Shown here: positions 17,997 to 27,527 of the stretch, in pieces
Layout: the number at the start of each line of letters is the position of its first letter
How positions within the stretch are numbered: the first letter of the stretch is position 1
DNA from: Nakamurella deserti
GTDB lineage: Bacteria > Actinomycetota > Actinomycetes > Mycobacteriales > Nakamurellaceae
NCBI RefSeq assembly: GCF_003260015.1
Contig: NZ_QCXS01000003.1
Span: forward strand, 142,315 to 206,314
Length of the DNA: 64,000 nt
Direction: 5' to 3'
Made by a program: the position numbers and the translations under genes
The notes under the pieces: model-generated
The model's database searches: none
What the model saw: the letters and a program-made list of their open reading frames with translations, nothing else
Told to the model about the DNA's origin: nothing

Positions 17997-19319
17997 ATGT
18001 TCGAACGCACAGGATTCGCCACCGCGGAAGACGGCCACGCCGTTCTCTCGGAGGTGTGTGCGGGCACCGAAGAATTGATCCACGGCGAATTCGCCAAGCT
18101 CCTCGACGAGGACTTCTTCGCCGTCGGTCGGAGGCTCGAAACGCTGGCTCGTCTGGTGTGGGCGGCACAGGTCGCCTGGACCGACGAGGCCGACCAGCGC
18201 GGCCTGGCCGCGGCCCGCTCCTGCTCGTCCACGAAGTCGCTGCTGCAGGCGGCCCTGCACATCCCTGCCCGCGACGCCTCGGCACGGCTACGTGCCGCTC
18301 GGGCAATTCATGCGCAGGACCTGCCGTCGGGCGGCGAGACGCCCGCGGCTCTGCCCGTGCTGGGCGCTGCCGTCACCAGTGGCCTGATCGATCGCGACGC
18401 GGCGGCCACGGTGATCGGCACGATGCACCGGCTCCCACCGGCGGTGGACGCCGACACCCGGTCTGAGGCTGAGCAGGCTCTCGTCGCCCATGCGCTCGAC
18501 CTCGACCCCGACCAGTTCCGACGGGTCGCCCAGCACCTCGCCGAGGCTCTCAACCCGGACGGCACGCTCGACGACCGGGATCCGTCTTCACACGTGATGT
18601 TCACCATCGGAGCGCGCAGCTCGTCGACCGGTCTGACCAGCATCAACGGCAAGCTGGATGACCTGTCGGTGGAAGTCCTCCGGAGTGCGATCGAAGGGCT
18701 GGCCGCGCCCCGACCCGGAGCCGACGGCGTCAAGGACGCTCGTCCGGCGGCCACCCGCCGCGCCCAGGCTCTCGTCGAGGTCGTGCGCCTGGCGATGACC
18801 CACGCGACGCTGCCCACTCACAGTGGCGAGCGGCCGCACGTCACGGTCACCCTGCACTGGGACGTCCTCCGTCGGCAGATCGGCTCGGCGGTCACGGCCG
18901 GCGGCACCACCCTCACCCCGGCTGCGGCCCGCCGACTGCTCTGCGACGCCACCGTCATCCCCGCCGTCCTGGGCGGCGACGGCGAGGTCCTCGACATCGG
19001 CCGATCCGCTCGTACGTTCCCGCGAGCCGTCCGCCGAGCCATCACCTTGCGGGACGGCGGGTGCGCCTTCCCCGGCTGCGACAGGCCACCCGCGTTCACC
19101 GACGTCCACCACATCCGATGGTGGGTGCGCGACCTCGGCGACACCAGTTATCGCAACGGCTGCCTGCTCTGCCAGTATCACCATTCCGAGGTCCACAAAA
19201 ACGAATGGCGCGTTCAAATTTCCGACGACGGATTCCCGGAATTCATCCCACCAGCCTGGGTCGACCCTGCACGATCACCGCGGCGCAACACCGTGCATTC
19301 TCTGGCGCCCGGCACGTGA
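17997..19319 (+). CDS. DUF222 domain-containing HNH endonuclease-like protein (13E12 family)
   Basis: A 440-residue protein with an N-terminal alpha-helical DUF222 region (~residues 20-330) and a C-terminal HNH domain starting near residue 355: CAFPGC, then DVHHIRWW, then CLLCQYHH and H..W. These Cys pairs and histidines are the metal-binding and catalytic positions of HNH nucleases. Actinobacterial genomes carry many such paralogues; M. tuberculosis has the 13E12 repeats. Function in vivo is unknown; a self-spreading or DNA-processing role has been suggested. The flanking DNA is somewhat less GC-rich than the rest, consistent with mobility. The ATG at 17997 is chosen from the -10 spacing. 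Confidence 0.88.
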   Translation: MFERTGFATAEDGHAVLSEVCAGTEELIHGEFAKLLDEDFFAVGRRLETLARLVWAAQVAWTDEADQRGLAAARSCSSTKSLLQAALHIPARDASARLRAARAIHAQDLPSGGETPAALPVLGAAVTSGLIDRDAAATVIGTMHRLPPAVDADTRSEAEQALVAHALDLDPDQFRRVAQHLAEALNPDGTLDDRDPSSHVMFTIGARSSSTGLTSINGKLDDLSVEVLRSAIEGLAAPRPGADGVKDARPAATRRAQALVEVVRLAMTHATLPTHSGERPHVTVTLHWDVLRRQIGSAVTAGGTTLTPAAARRLLCDATVIPAVLGGDGEVLDIGRSARTFPRAVRRAITLRDGGCAFPGCDRPPAFTDVHHIRWWVRDLGDTSYRNGCLLCQYHHSEVHKNEWRVQISDDGFPEFIPPAWVDPARSPRRNTVHSLAPGT

Positions 19320-19625
19320 TGACGGCCGCCCATCACACCGCACCTCGGCGACAGCATTCTTTGAAGTGTTTCATCATCGATGCGATGTTCGTCGAACGAT
19401 GTTCTCGCCGATGTGCCTGAGCAGTGTCACTGGCCTCGTTCAACCCCGTGCGAACGCAGCGGTTCTGGTGGCGAAAAGGGCGCGATCCTCACTGCAGCAC
19501 TGGTCGTGGTGACCTCTCCGCGTGCCCTGCCGCCCGGGTCTGCTGCTCCGGTGACCGACGGCCGCGCGCCCGTGGTCGAGACCTCACACGCTCGGCTCCA
19601 CCGTCCCTCGGGTCCGTCCCACCGC
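19320..19625. other. Intergenic region of lower GC, no gene seen
   Basis: About 306 nt after the DUF222 gene. The first half has unusually many A/T runs for this window (for example ttctttgaagtgtttcatc). No coding frame, repeat or terminator is convincing. Confidence 0.5.
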
Positions 19626-19638
19626 TAGGCTCCCGCCC

Positions 19639-20373
19639 GTGAAACTGAACGAGGTCGAGGTCAGCATCCCGTCCCCCGGCGGGCCGATCCGCGCGAAGGT
19701 CATCGCCCCGATCGGCGGCGGCACCTGGCCTGGTCTGCTGCTCTACACCGACATCTTCCAGCTGACCGAGTCGACGCTGCGGACCGCGCGGCGCCTCGCC
19801 GCCCACGGCTTCGTGGTGTGCGTCCCGGAGATCTATCCCCACGGCGAGCTGGCCGGGGTCGCGCTCGACTTCGACGACGCGGGCAAGGCCGCCGGGATGG
19901 GCGGCGCGGCCGCCACGCCGGTCGCTTCCTTCGACGCCGACCGGATCGCCGCCCTCGACTATCTGGGCGACCGCGAGGACGTCGGCGCACTGTTCGCGAC
20001 CGGTTTCTGCATCGGCGGACACCTCGCGTTCCGGGCGGCGTTCGACCCGCGGGTCGCGGCGACCGTGTGCTTCTATCCGACCGGCGTGCACAACGGCTCC
20101 CTCGGTGCCGACGCCGACGCGGGGTCGCTCGCCCGCGCCGCCGACATCCAGGGCCGGTTGCTCATCGTCTTCGGGTCCCAGGACCCGCACGTTCCCGCCG
20201 ACGCGCGGCTGCAGATCCTCACCGCGCTCTACGCCGCGGGCCACACCGACACCGAAGTGCACGTCTACGCCGGCGGTGAGCACGCCTTCATGCGCGACAT
20301 CGGCCCCCGTCACGACCCGGTCCTCACCGATCTGGCCATCGCCGAGGCCGTGTCGTTCTTCACCGGGCGCTGA
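19639..20373 (+). CDS. Dienelactone hydrolase family protein
   Basis: An alpha/beta hydrolase of 244 residues. The DLH triad is present: Cys124 in GFCIGG, Asp182 in FGSQDPHV, His215 in GGEHAFM. Dienelactone hydrolase cleaves the lactone ring in chlorocatechol degradation, but most chromosomal members are general hydrolases of unknown substrate. The GTG at 19639 has no Shine-Dalgarno; TAGGCT sits 7 nt upstream (leaderless). A VOC-family gene follows after 12 nt, probably co-transcribed. No aromatic-degradation genes are nearby, so the substrate is open. Confidence 0.88.
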   Translation: MKLNEVEVSIPSPGGPIRAKVIAPIGGGTWPGLLLYTDIFQLTESTLRTARRLAAHGFVVCVPEIYPHGELAGVALDFDDAGKAAGMGGAAATPVASFDADRIAALDYLGDREDVGALFATGFCIGGHLAFRAAFDPRVAATVCFYPTGVHNGSLGADADAGSLARAADIQGRLLIVFGSQDPHVPADARLQILTALYAAGHTDTEVHVYAGGEHAFMRDIGPRHDPVLTDLAIAEAVSFFTGR

Positions 20374-20385
20374 CCGGAGGTCCCG

Positions 20386-20781
20386 ATGACGCCACCCATT
20401 CCGTACCTGACGCTCCCCGGCACGGCCCGGGAAGCCTTGACGTTCTATCGGGACGTCTTCGGCGGTGAGCTGACGCTGCACACCTTCGCCGACTTCGCCC
20501 GCGATGACGGCCCACCCGACGCCATCGCCCACGGCATCCTGCACGGACCGGTGGCGTTGTTCGCCGCCGACGCCGCGGCCGGCGAGGCAACCGTACGGAT
20601 CGAGGGCGTGCTGTTCTCATTGCTCGGCACCGCCGACCCGGAGACCCTGACGACCTGGTTCGAAGCCCTGTCCGACGGCGGCAGCGACGTCGATCCGCTC
20701 CAGCGGCGCCCCTGGGGCGCCTCCGACGGTCAGGTCACCGACCGCTTTGGGGTGCGGTGGCTGATCGGCTACGAGGACTGA
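20386..20781 (+). CDS. VOC superfamily (PhnB/glyoxalase-like) protein
   Basis: A 131-residue protein of the PhnB-like vicinal-oxygen-chelate family, beginning PYLTLPGTAREALTFYRDVF and ending with the typical GVRWLIGYED. PhnB-like proteins are dimeric betaalphabetabetabeta folds, mostly without known enzyme activity. GGAGG precedes the ATG, and only 12 nt separate it from the dienelactone hydrolase gene, so the two likely form an operon. Confidence 0.85.
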   Translation: MTPPIPYLTLPGTAREALTFYRDVFGGELTLHTFADFARDDGPPDAIAHGILHGPVALFAADAAAGEATVRIEGVLFSLLGTADPETLTTWFEALSDGGSDVDPLQRRPWGASDGQVTDRFGVRWLIGYED

Positions 20782-20834
20782 CTCAGACCCCCCAAGACTC
20801 CTTCGCGCGGTCTCAGACTGGCGACCTGCCGAAG

Positions 20835-21205
20835 TCAGAAGTACTCCGGCCGGATGGAGAGTTCCGCCCAGGCCCGTCGGGCGTCATCCGCGTTCATCCA
20901 CTCCACCTCGTACCGTCCGGACCGGGGATCACCCGGGCGGACGTCCCAGTCGAAGAAACCCTCCGACATCTCGGCGACCCAGCTCCACGGCGGATAATCC
21001 TCGAACGGCCGCTCACGGGTGCCGTCGGACCACACGAGGATGAACCAGACCCAGTCCTGGCGGGACCGTGGGCGCCAAGGGTGCCGAAGGCGCCCACCGA
21101 CGTCGCCACGTGGCCGCGAATCTCTCCGTCCTGGCCCAGCACGGCGATGCCGTCGCGGAACGTGTCGATGGCCGGATCCGGGGGCGGCTCCTTGAAGAAG
21201 GGCAC
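20835..21205 (-). pseudogene. Frameshifted hypothetical gene downstream of ychF
   Basis: Coding potential switches frame near 21055-21070. The N-terminal part (PFFKEPPPDPAIDTFRDGIA and following, GTG at 21205) is protein-like up to GAFGTLGAHG; beyond this the neighbouring frame becomes protein-like (QDWVWFILVWSDGTRERPFE onward, ending RPEYF). One inserted or deleted base would join them into a ~122-residue protein. It starts 7 nt after the ychF stop on the same strand, suggesting a former operon partner. Either a recent pseudogene or a sequencing error. Family not recognised. Confidence 0.6.
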
Positions 21206-21211
21206 CGCCCG

Positions 21212-22291
<1,080 letters not shown>

Positions 22292-22375
22292 GTCGGTCGA
22301 GTCTAGTGAGGATGCAGGTCCTCGGACGCCGCCCGCGCGGTGTTCGAGACGCCCGTCACCGGGCAGAACACCGTC

Positions 22376-22540
22376 ATGACGACATCGCCGGACGACGACC
22401 TCCACACCGGCCCCGAGGAGGACCCGACCGAACCGCTCCCCGACGGCGACGTGAACCTCGCCCCCGGTCCCACCGATCGCGGCGGCGAAGGCGGGATGGC
22501 CAGCCGCGAGCAGGAAGCGCGCAAGCACCGTCGCGGCTGA
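22376..22540 (+). CDS. Small acidic hypothetical protein (54 aa)
   Basis: From the ATG at 22376 the product begins MTTSPDDDLHTGPEEDPTEP and ends in a basic EARKHRRG tail. It is acidic, has no cysteines or membrane segment and matches no domain I know. A GTG at 22340 would add 12 residues. It lies divergently from ychF and 17 nt before alkA. Similar in style to the small protein at 5815. Confidence 0.4.
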   Translation: MTTSPDDDLHTGPEEDPTEPLPDGDVNLAPGPTDRGGEGGMASREQEARKHRRG

Positions 22541-22544
22541 TGCG

Positions 22545-22550
22545 GATACT
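22545..22550 (+). promoter_or_regulatory. Candidate -10 (GATACT) for leaderless alkA
   Basis: GATACT is followed after 6 nt by the GTG at 22557, with no Shine-Dalgarno. The same hexamer and spacing precede the GNAT gene at 16315. Confidence 0.55.
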
Positions 22551-22556
22551 CACCGG

Positions 22557-23459
22557 GTGAGCTCTTCCGCCCGGCACGTCGTGAGCACGACCATCAGCGT
22601 CCGGCTGCCCTTCGACGCCGACGGGTTGCTCTGGTACCTGCGCATCCGGGCCGTCCCCGAGGTCGAGGTCGTGACCGACACCGGCTACCAACGGACCCTC
22701 CGGCTGCCGCACGGCCCGGCCGTGCTGGGCATCGAGTTCGACGACTCCGCGGACGTGCAGGTCACCGGCGACGCCGACCCCCGGGACCATGCCGTCGTTC
22801 TGGACCTGGTGCACCGGCTGCTGGACGCCGACGCCGATCCGGTGGCGATCGACGCTCACCTCGCCGCCGACCCGGCGCTGACCGACCGGGTCGCCGCGAT
22901 CCCCGGAATCCGGGTACCGGGGATGGTCGACGGTGACGAGATCATCGTGCGGACGATCCTCGGGCAGCAGGTCAGTGTGGCCGCCGCCCGCACCGCCGCC
23001 GGGAAGCTCACCGCGTCGGTCGGCGCCCGGCTGCCGGCACCGCTGGCACGACCCGGGCTGACCCGGTTGTTCGTCTCACCGGCCGAGCTGACCCAGCTGT
23101 CCGCCGTGGAGATCGGCGGACCCCGGCGCCGGGCCGAGACGCTGGTCGCCGCCGCCCGGGATCTCGCGGACGGCACGCTCGTCGTCGCCCCGGGGCTGGA
23201 TCCGGCCGCGTTGACCGCGGAGTTGATGGCCCGCCCCGGGATCGGGCCGTGGACGGCGCAGTACATCGCGATGCGGGTCCTGGGCGAGCAGGACGAGCTG
23301 CTGACCGGAGATCTGGCGTTGCGGACCGGGGCCGGTCGGCTCGGGCTGCCGGACACGGCACGGGAGCTCGCGGCGCACGGCACGCGCTGGGCGCCCTACC
23401 GGTCCTACGCCGGGCAGCACCTGTGGCGGGCGTCCCGGCTGCCTGCCGTGGCGGGCTGA
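22557..23459 (+). CDS. alkA: DNA-3-methyladenine glycosylase II
   Basis: Base-excision repair glycosylase that removes alkylated bases, 300 residues. The N-terminal AlkA_N-like part (~1-95) is followed by the helix-hairpin-helix GPD core: HhH in RPGIGPWTAQYIAMRVLG and the catalytic aspartate at residue ~252 in LLTGDLALRT. In other actinobacteria this region is fused behind an Ada domain; here it stands alone. Leaderless by its promoter. Its stop-codon neighbourhood (GGCGGGCTGA) is the seed of the tandem array that follows. Confidence 0.92.
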   Translation: MSSSARHVVSTTISVRLPFDADGLLWYLRIRAVPEVEVVTDTGYQRTLRLPHGPAVLGIEFDDSADVQVTGDADPRDHAVVLDLVHRLLDADADPVAIDAHLAADPALTDRVAAIPGIRVPGMVDGDEIIVRTILGQQVSVAAARTAAGKLTASVGARLPAPLARPGLTRLFVSPAELTQLSAVEIGGPRRRAETLVAAARDLADGTLVVAPGLDPAALTAELMARPGIGPWTAQYIAMRVLGEQDELLTGDLALRTGAGRLGLPDTARELAAHGTRWAPYRSYAGQHLWRASRLPAVAG

Positions 23460-23640
23460 GTGCCCGGGGCCGCGCGCCCGGGGCGGGCTGAACGCCCGGG
23501 GCGGGCTGAACGCCGGGGGGGGTTCGTGCGGCGTCGGTGGGCGGGCTGAGCGTGCGGGGGCGGGCTGAGCGTGCGGGGGCGGGCTGAGCGCGCGGGGGCG
23601 GGCTGAGCGCGCGGGGGGTCGTGCGGAGTCGTTGGGCGCG
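23446..23640. repeat. 17-20-bp GC-rich tandem array beginning at the alkA stop
   Basis: About seven imperfect copies of GGGCTGAGCGTGCGGGGGC. The first copy contains the last alkA codons and stop (GGCGGGCTGA). Copies are near-identical between 23540 and 23620, indicating recent expansion. Confidence 0.85.
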
Positions 23641-23649
23641 AGTCTGCCT

Positions 23650-24490
23650 CACGAACTCGGGTCTGCTCACCCTGCAGGGTGGGCACACCCGCATTCGGTG
23701 GGCACACGCGGGGAACGAAGCGGACCACCGCTCACGCGCCCGGGTCCAGCCCACGAAGCGGGTCTACCTCCCTGCAGGACGGGCACGCTCGCTTTCGGTG
23801 AGCAGACACGGTGGACGTAAGCCATCGACGCCGAACGACGCCAGAGCCGGTCACAAACGAGCCCCTCCCACCCCGGGTTTGCCGCACGGATACGGATCTG
23901 CGCACCCTGCAGGGTGGGCACACCCGGAATGGATCCGCGGACGCAGCGGAGGCGGGGCAGGCTTGCCGAACGACGCCAGAGCCGGCCACGCACCAGCCCG
24001 CCCCACCCCGGTATGCCGCACGGATACGGATCTACTCACCCTGCAGGGTCGACACACCCGCATTTAGTAGGCAGACGCAACACAGCGGCCTCGAACGACG
24101 CCAGAGCCGGCCACGCACCAGCCCGCCCCACCCCGGCATGCCGCACGGATACGAACTTGCTCACCCTGCAGGGTCGGCACACCCACACTCGGTAGGCAGA
24201 CGCAGCACAGCGGCGCCGAACGACGCCAGAGCCGCTCACGAACGAGCCCGTCCCACCCCGGTCTGCCGCACGGAAACGGAACTGCGCACCCTGCAGGGTC
24301 GGCACACCCGCATTCAGTAGGCAGACGCAGCACAGCGGCCCCGAACGACGCCAGAGCCAGTCACGAGTCCGTCCCACCCCGGGTCTACCGCACAGGTACG
24401 GATCTGCTCACCCTGCCGGCACCCGCGCACTCGGTGGCCCATTCGGATCTGCCGCGCGAATCCGGATCTGCTCACTCCGCAGGGAGGGCA
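23650..24490. repeat. ~125-bp tandem array with an ACCCTGCAGGGT palindrome per unit
   Basis: Six to seven units; the palindrome core CTGCAG falls at about 23672, 23772, 23907, 24041, 24166 and 24291, so the inner units are 125 bp. Each unit also carries CGAACGACGCCAGAGCCGG and a CCGCACGGATACGGATCTG-like block. The first two units are more diverged. It fills the gap between convergent alkA and the chelatase gene. No coding periodicity; open frames across it come from the repeat itself. Confidence 0.9.
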
Positions 24491-24505
24491 GACGCGTCCA
24501 TCGCC

Positions 24506-25207
24506 TCACCGCCCGCCGGCGACCTCGTCGTACTTCTGCAGGATCAGCGGCGCCAGCTCCACCCCGAGCGGCTCGGCCACCGGGGCGTCGAAGACCGCGG
24601 CGTGCCGGGCGATGACGTCCAGCAGCAACCCGGGAGCGGCGAACAGGGGCACCACGCCGACCCGGGCCGGCGGGTCCAGCGACTGGGCGACGGCCTCGAG
24701 GGCCGCCCGCACCTTGGGCTGCCCCGCCGTCGCGAATGCCGCGCGCACCGGTCCGGTGCGCTCGGCGGCCCAGCGCGCGGCCAGCTCACCGACGGCCGCG
24801 TTGGCCGAGGCGGACGACGAGCCGACCGCGGCGAGCACGATGCCGTCGATGTCGGCGATCCCGGCTTCGACGGCGCGCAGCTGCAGCGCGGCGAGCACCG
24901 CCGGGCCCATTCCGAGGATCCCGGCCCGGCGGATGCGTGTGCCCGTCGCCGCGGATGCCTCGGTGATCGCGGACGGGGTGTCGACGTCGGCGTGGAAGGC
25001 CTGGGTGAACAGCAGCGGCATCACCACCGCCTCCGGCACATCGAGCGCGGTCAAGGCCGCCGAGAGGTCGGGCTCGGCCAGGTCGAGGTACGCCGGGACC
25101 GCGCGCAGCCCCGGACGCAGCGCGGCGACGGCCGCCAGCAACTCCTCGGTGGCCGGACTGGCGCGCGGGTCACGTGATCCGTGGGCCAACCCCACCAGCG
25201 GCAACAT
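24506..25207 (-). CDS. Sirohydrochlorin chelatase family protein (CbiX/SirB-like)
   Basis: A 233-residue two-domain protein of the class II chelatase family. It opens LVGLAHGSRDPR, where His9 is the metal-binding catalytic residue, and the second half repeats the fold. Such enzymes insert iron (siroheme) or cobalt (cobalamin) into sirohydrochlorin. As the distal gene of a run that begins with siroheme-dependent sulfite reductase, iron insertion for siroheme is the better guess. The same neighbourhood of sulfur assimilation genes and chelatase is known from Streptomyces. A 590-nt repeat array separates it from ssuC, so co-transcription is uncertain. Confidence 0.85.
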   Translation of the reverse strand: MLPLVGLAHGSRDPRASPATEELLAAVAALRPGLRAVPAYLDLAEPDLSAALTALDVPEAVVMPLLFTQAFHADVDTPSAITEASAATGTRIRRAGILGMGPAVLAALQLRAVEAGIADIDGIVLAAVGSSSASANAAVGELAARWAAERTGPVRAAFATAGQPKVRAALEAVAQSLDPPARVGVVPLFAAPGLLLDVIARHAAVFDAPVAEPLGVELAPLILQKYDEVAGGR

Positions 25208-25239
25208 CGGTCCATCATCCCTGCGGGCACTGCCCGGCC

Positions 25240-25796
25240 CGAATCGGAGAGGGATCCGCCGAGTCCCGGTGTGGGCTCACCCGCACCGAAACCGGGGATT
25301 CCGCAAACCCGGCGTGCTCACCTCGGGCCGGCATCAGAAGCGGACGCCGCCCAGCCTCGACGTCGCCCACCAGCACCGCGAGCGGAAAGAATTCGCCCGC
25401 CCCTACACCGACGCTGCACATCCCCACCGCGAGCGGAAAAGAATTCGCCCGCCCCTACACCGACGTGGGCACATCCCTACCGAGATCCGGAAGGAATCCG
25501 CCCAGCCTCGCCATGGTCACATGCGTACCTGGATCGGAGAGCGCGCCGCCCGACCCCGACGTCGCACACCAGCACCGCGAGCGGGGAGAAATGCGCCCGC
25601 CCCGACACCGACGTCGACACATCCCTACCGAGACCCGGAAGCAATCCGCCCAGCCTCACCGTCGCCGCATCCGTGCACAGACCGGGGAGTACGCCGCCCC
25701 ACCCCGACGTCGCACACCAGCTCCACGAAAAAACCGCCCCCACCCCGACGCGGGCACATCCCTACCCGAATCGGGGAGGAATGTGCCCAGCCGGGA
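25240..25796. repeat. ~57-60-bp degenerate array abutting the ssuC stop
   Basis: Roughly nine diverged copies built from GGCACATCCCTACCGAGAYC, CGGAAGGAATCCGCCCAGCC and ACCAGCACCGCGAGCGGA-type blocks. The last copy (GGAATGTGCCCAGCC) ends 5 nt from the ssuC stop. No coding frame, promoter or terminator is evident inside. Confidence 0.8.
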
Positions 25797-26711
25797 TCAG
25801 CGCCCGCCCGCCGGCCGCAACCCGCGGGAGTGCAGCACCGCCCGCTCCAGCGGCCGGAAGAACAGCACCTCGATGCCCACCCCGATGACGAAGATCAGCA
25901 CGATCGCGGCCAGCATCAGGTCCATCTCGGACAGCGCCCGGCCCTGGTCCATGAGTTGGCCCAGCCCGAAGCCCAGCTTCGACGTGGTGACGATCAGCTC
26001 GGCAGCCATCAGCGACCGCCACGCGAACGCCCAGCCCTGCCGCAGACCGGCGAGGTAGCCGGGCAGCGCACCCGGCAGCAGGATGTGCCGGATGTAACCC
26101 CAGCGCCCGAGCCCCAGCACCTGACCGACGCGGTTGAACAGCGGCGGCACCTGATCGGCGCCGGAGATGAGCCCGTTGGCCATCGACGGCACCGCACCGA
26201 GCAGGACCACCGCGTAGTACGTGGTGTTGGTCAGCCCGAACACCAGCAGCGCCGGCGGCACCCACGCGATCGACGGCAGCGACTGCAGCCCCGTGATCAG
26301 CGGCCCGACGCTGGCGCGCAGCCAGCGGTTGCGGGCGATCGCCAGGCCCAGCAGGGTGCCGATGACCACCGACATCGCAAAGCCCAGGATCCCCCGCGAC
26401 AGGCTCGTCCACACCACCTCGAACGCCCGGCCGGACTCGAACAGCCCGACGAGGGTGTCGAACACGGTGGCCGGTGACGGCAGCACGTAGTCGGGCTTGA
26501 ACTTCATCGCGAACGCCCACTGCCAGATCCCGATGAACAGGGCGATGGCCAGGAACGGCGGCAGCACCGACCGGGCGAACTTCTTCACCAGCGGGGTCTT
26601 GACCTCGGTGTGCGCCTCGAGCGCGTCTAGCCCGGCGTTGACCGCGGCCGCGTCCGCGGGTTCGTAGTCCTGCCCGCCGACGACGCGGGTCGTCTCCAGC
26701 GCGCTAGGCAT
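25797..26711 (-). CDS. ssuC: Sulfonate/taurine-type ABC transporter permease
   Basis: Membrane permease of the SsuC/TauC family, 304 residues. The first ~60 residues are cytoplasmic; about six hydrophobic helices follow. The EAA loop is present (FNRVGQVLGLGRWGYIRHIL). It overlaps the ATPase gene by 8 nt and is third in the binding protein-ATPase-permease order. With cysteine-biosynthesis genes directly upstream, organosulfur or sulfate-analogue import is plausible; nitrate/bicarbonate relatives share the fold. Confidence 0.82.
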   Translation of the reverse strand: MPSALETTRVVGGQDYEPADAAAVNAGLDALEAHTEVKTPLVKKFARSVLPPFLAIALFIGIWQWAFAMKFKPDYVLPSPATVFDTLVGLFESGRAFEVVWTSLSRGILGFAMSVVIGTLLGLAIARNRWLRASVGPLITGLQSLPSIAWVPPALLVFGLTNTTYYAVVLLGAVPSMANGLISGADQVPPLFNRVGQVLGLGRWGYIRHILLPGALPGYLAGLRQGWAFAWRSLMAAELIVTTSKLGFGLGQLMDQGRALSEMDLMLAAIVLIFVIGVGIEVLFFRPLERAVLHSRGLRPAGGR

Positions 26712-27522
26712 TCTTGTCCCCGGCGTGACGGGCTATCTCTTCGCGCAGGCTCACGGTGATGTCGGAGGCGAGGTCGCCCACCAGTGGGTGCTCGATGGTG
26801 CGGTGCCCCTGGATGTCGACGGCCCACTCCCGGACCACCCGGCCGGGGCGGGACGACAGCAACACGACCCGCTGCCCGAGGCGGACGGCCTCGCGGACGT
26901 TGTGCGTCACGAAGATGACCGACAGGCCGGTCGCGGTCCAGATCCGCACCAGCTCGTCGTGCAGCACGTCCCGGGTGATGGCGTCCAGCGCCGCGAACGG
27001 CTCGTCCATCAGCAGGACCTGGGAGTTCTGGGCCAACGCCCGGGCCATCGCGACCCGCTGCTTCTGACCACCGGACAGCTCGTGGACGCGGCGCTTGTGG
27101 GTGCCGCCCAGGCGGACCGTCTCCAGCAGCTCCTCGGCCCGGCCGCGGAGCTCCTTGCGGGGCACTCCGGCGTACTTCAGCGCCAGTTCCACGTTCCGGC
27201 CCGCGGACAGCCACGGCAGCAGCGCCGGCTCCTGGAACATCAGGGCCGGCCGCGACACCGACGTGACCGTCCCGGCCGTCGGCTGGTCGAGCCCCGCCAC
27301 CAGGTTGAGCAGGGTGGACTTGCCGCAGCCGGAGGCGCCGACCAGGGAGACGAACTCCCCCGGCTGCACCTTCAGCGTCACGGTGTCCAGGGCCTGCACC
27401 GGCTTCGCGCCGGTCCGGTAGATCTTGGAGACACCGTCCAGGACGACGCTGTACTCCGGTGCCGCCGGTGCCGCGGTCGCGACCGCCGCGGTCGCGCTGT
27501 CGGTGTCCGTCACGAGGGCCAT
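26704..27522 (-). CDS. ssuB: Sulfonate/taurine-type ABC transporter ATP-binding protein
   Basis: ABC ATPase of 272 residues in the SsuB/TauB/NrtD group. Walker A GASGCGKST, signature LSGGQKQRVAMARAL, Walker B VLLMDEPFAALD and H-loop FVTHNVREAVRLG are intact. Six nt separate it from the binding-protein gene and it overlaps the permease gene, giving a compact transporter operon. Confidence 0.88.
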   Translation of the reverse strand: MALVTDTDSATAAVATAAPAAPEYSVVLDGVSKIYRTGAKPVQALDTVTLKVQPGEFVSLVGASGCGKSTLLNLVAGLDQPTAGTVTSVSRPALMFQEPALLPWLSAGRNVELALKYAGVPRKELRGRAEELLETVRLGGTHKRRVHELSGGQKQRVAMARALAQNSQVLLMDEPFAALDAITRDVLHDELVRIWTATGLSVIFVTHNVREAVRLGQRVVLLSSRPGRVVREWAVDIQGHRTIEHPLVGDLASDITVSLREEIARHAGDKNA

Positions 27523-27527
27523 CGGGG

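Noticed and set aside
17997..19319. Group II intron or homing endonuclease element
   Set aside because: The DUF222/HNH layout is a stand-alone actinobacterial family; no intron RNA structure or interrupted gene is seen.
23650..24490. CRISPR array
   Set aside because: Whole ~125-bp units repeat without unique spacers between short direct repeats, and no cas genes are nearby.
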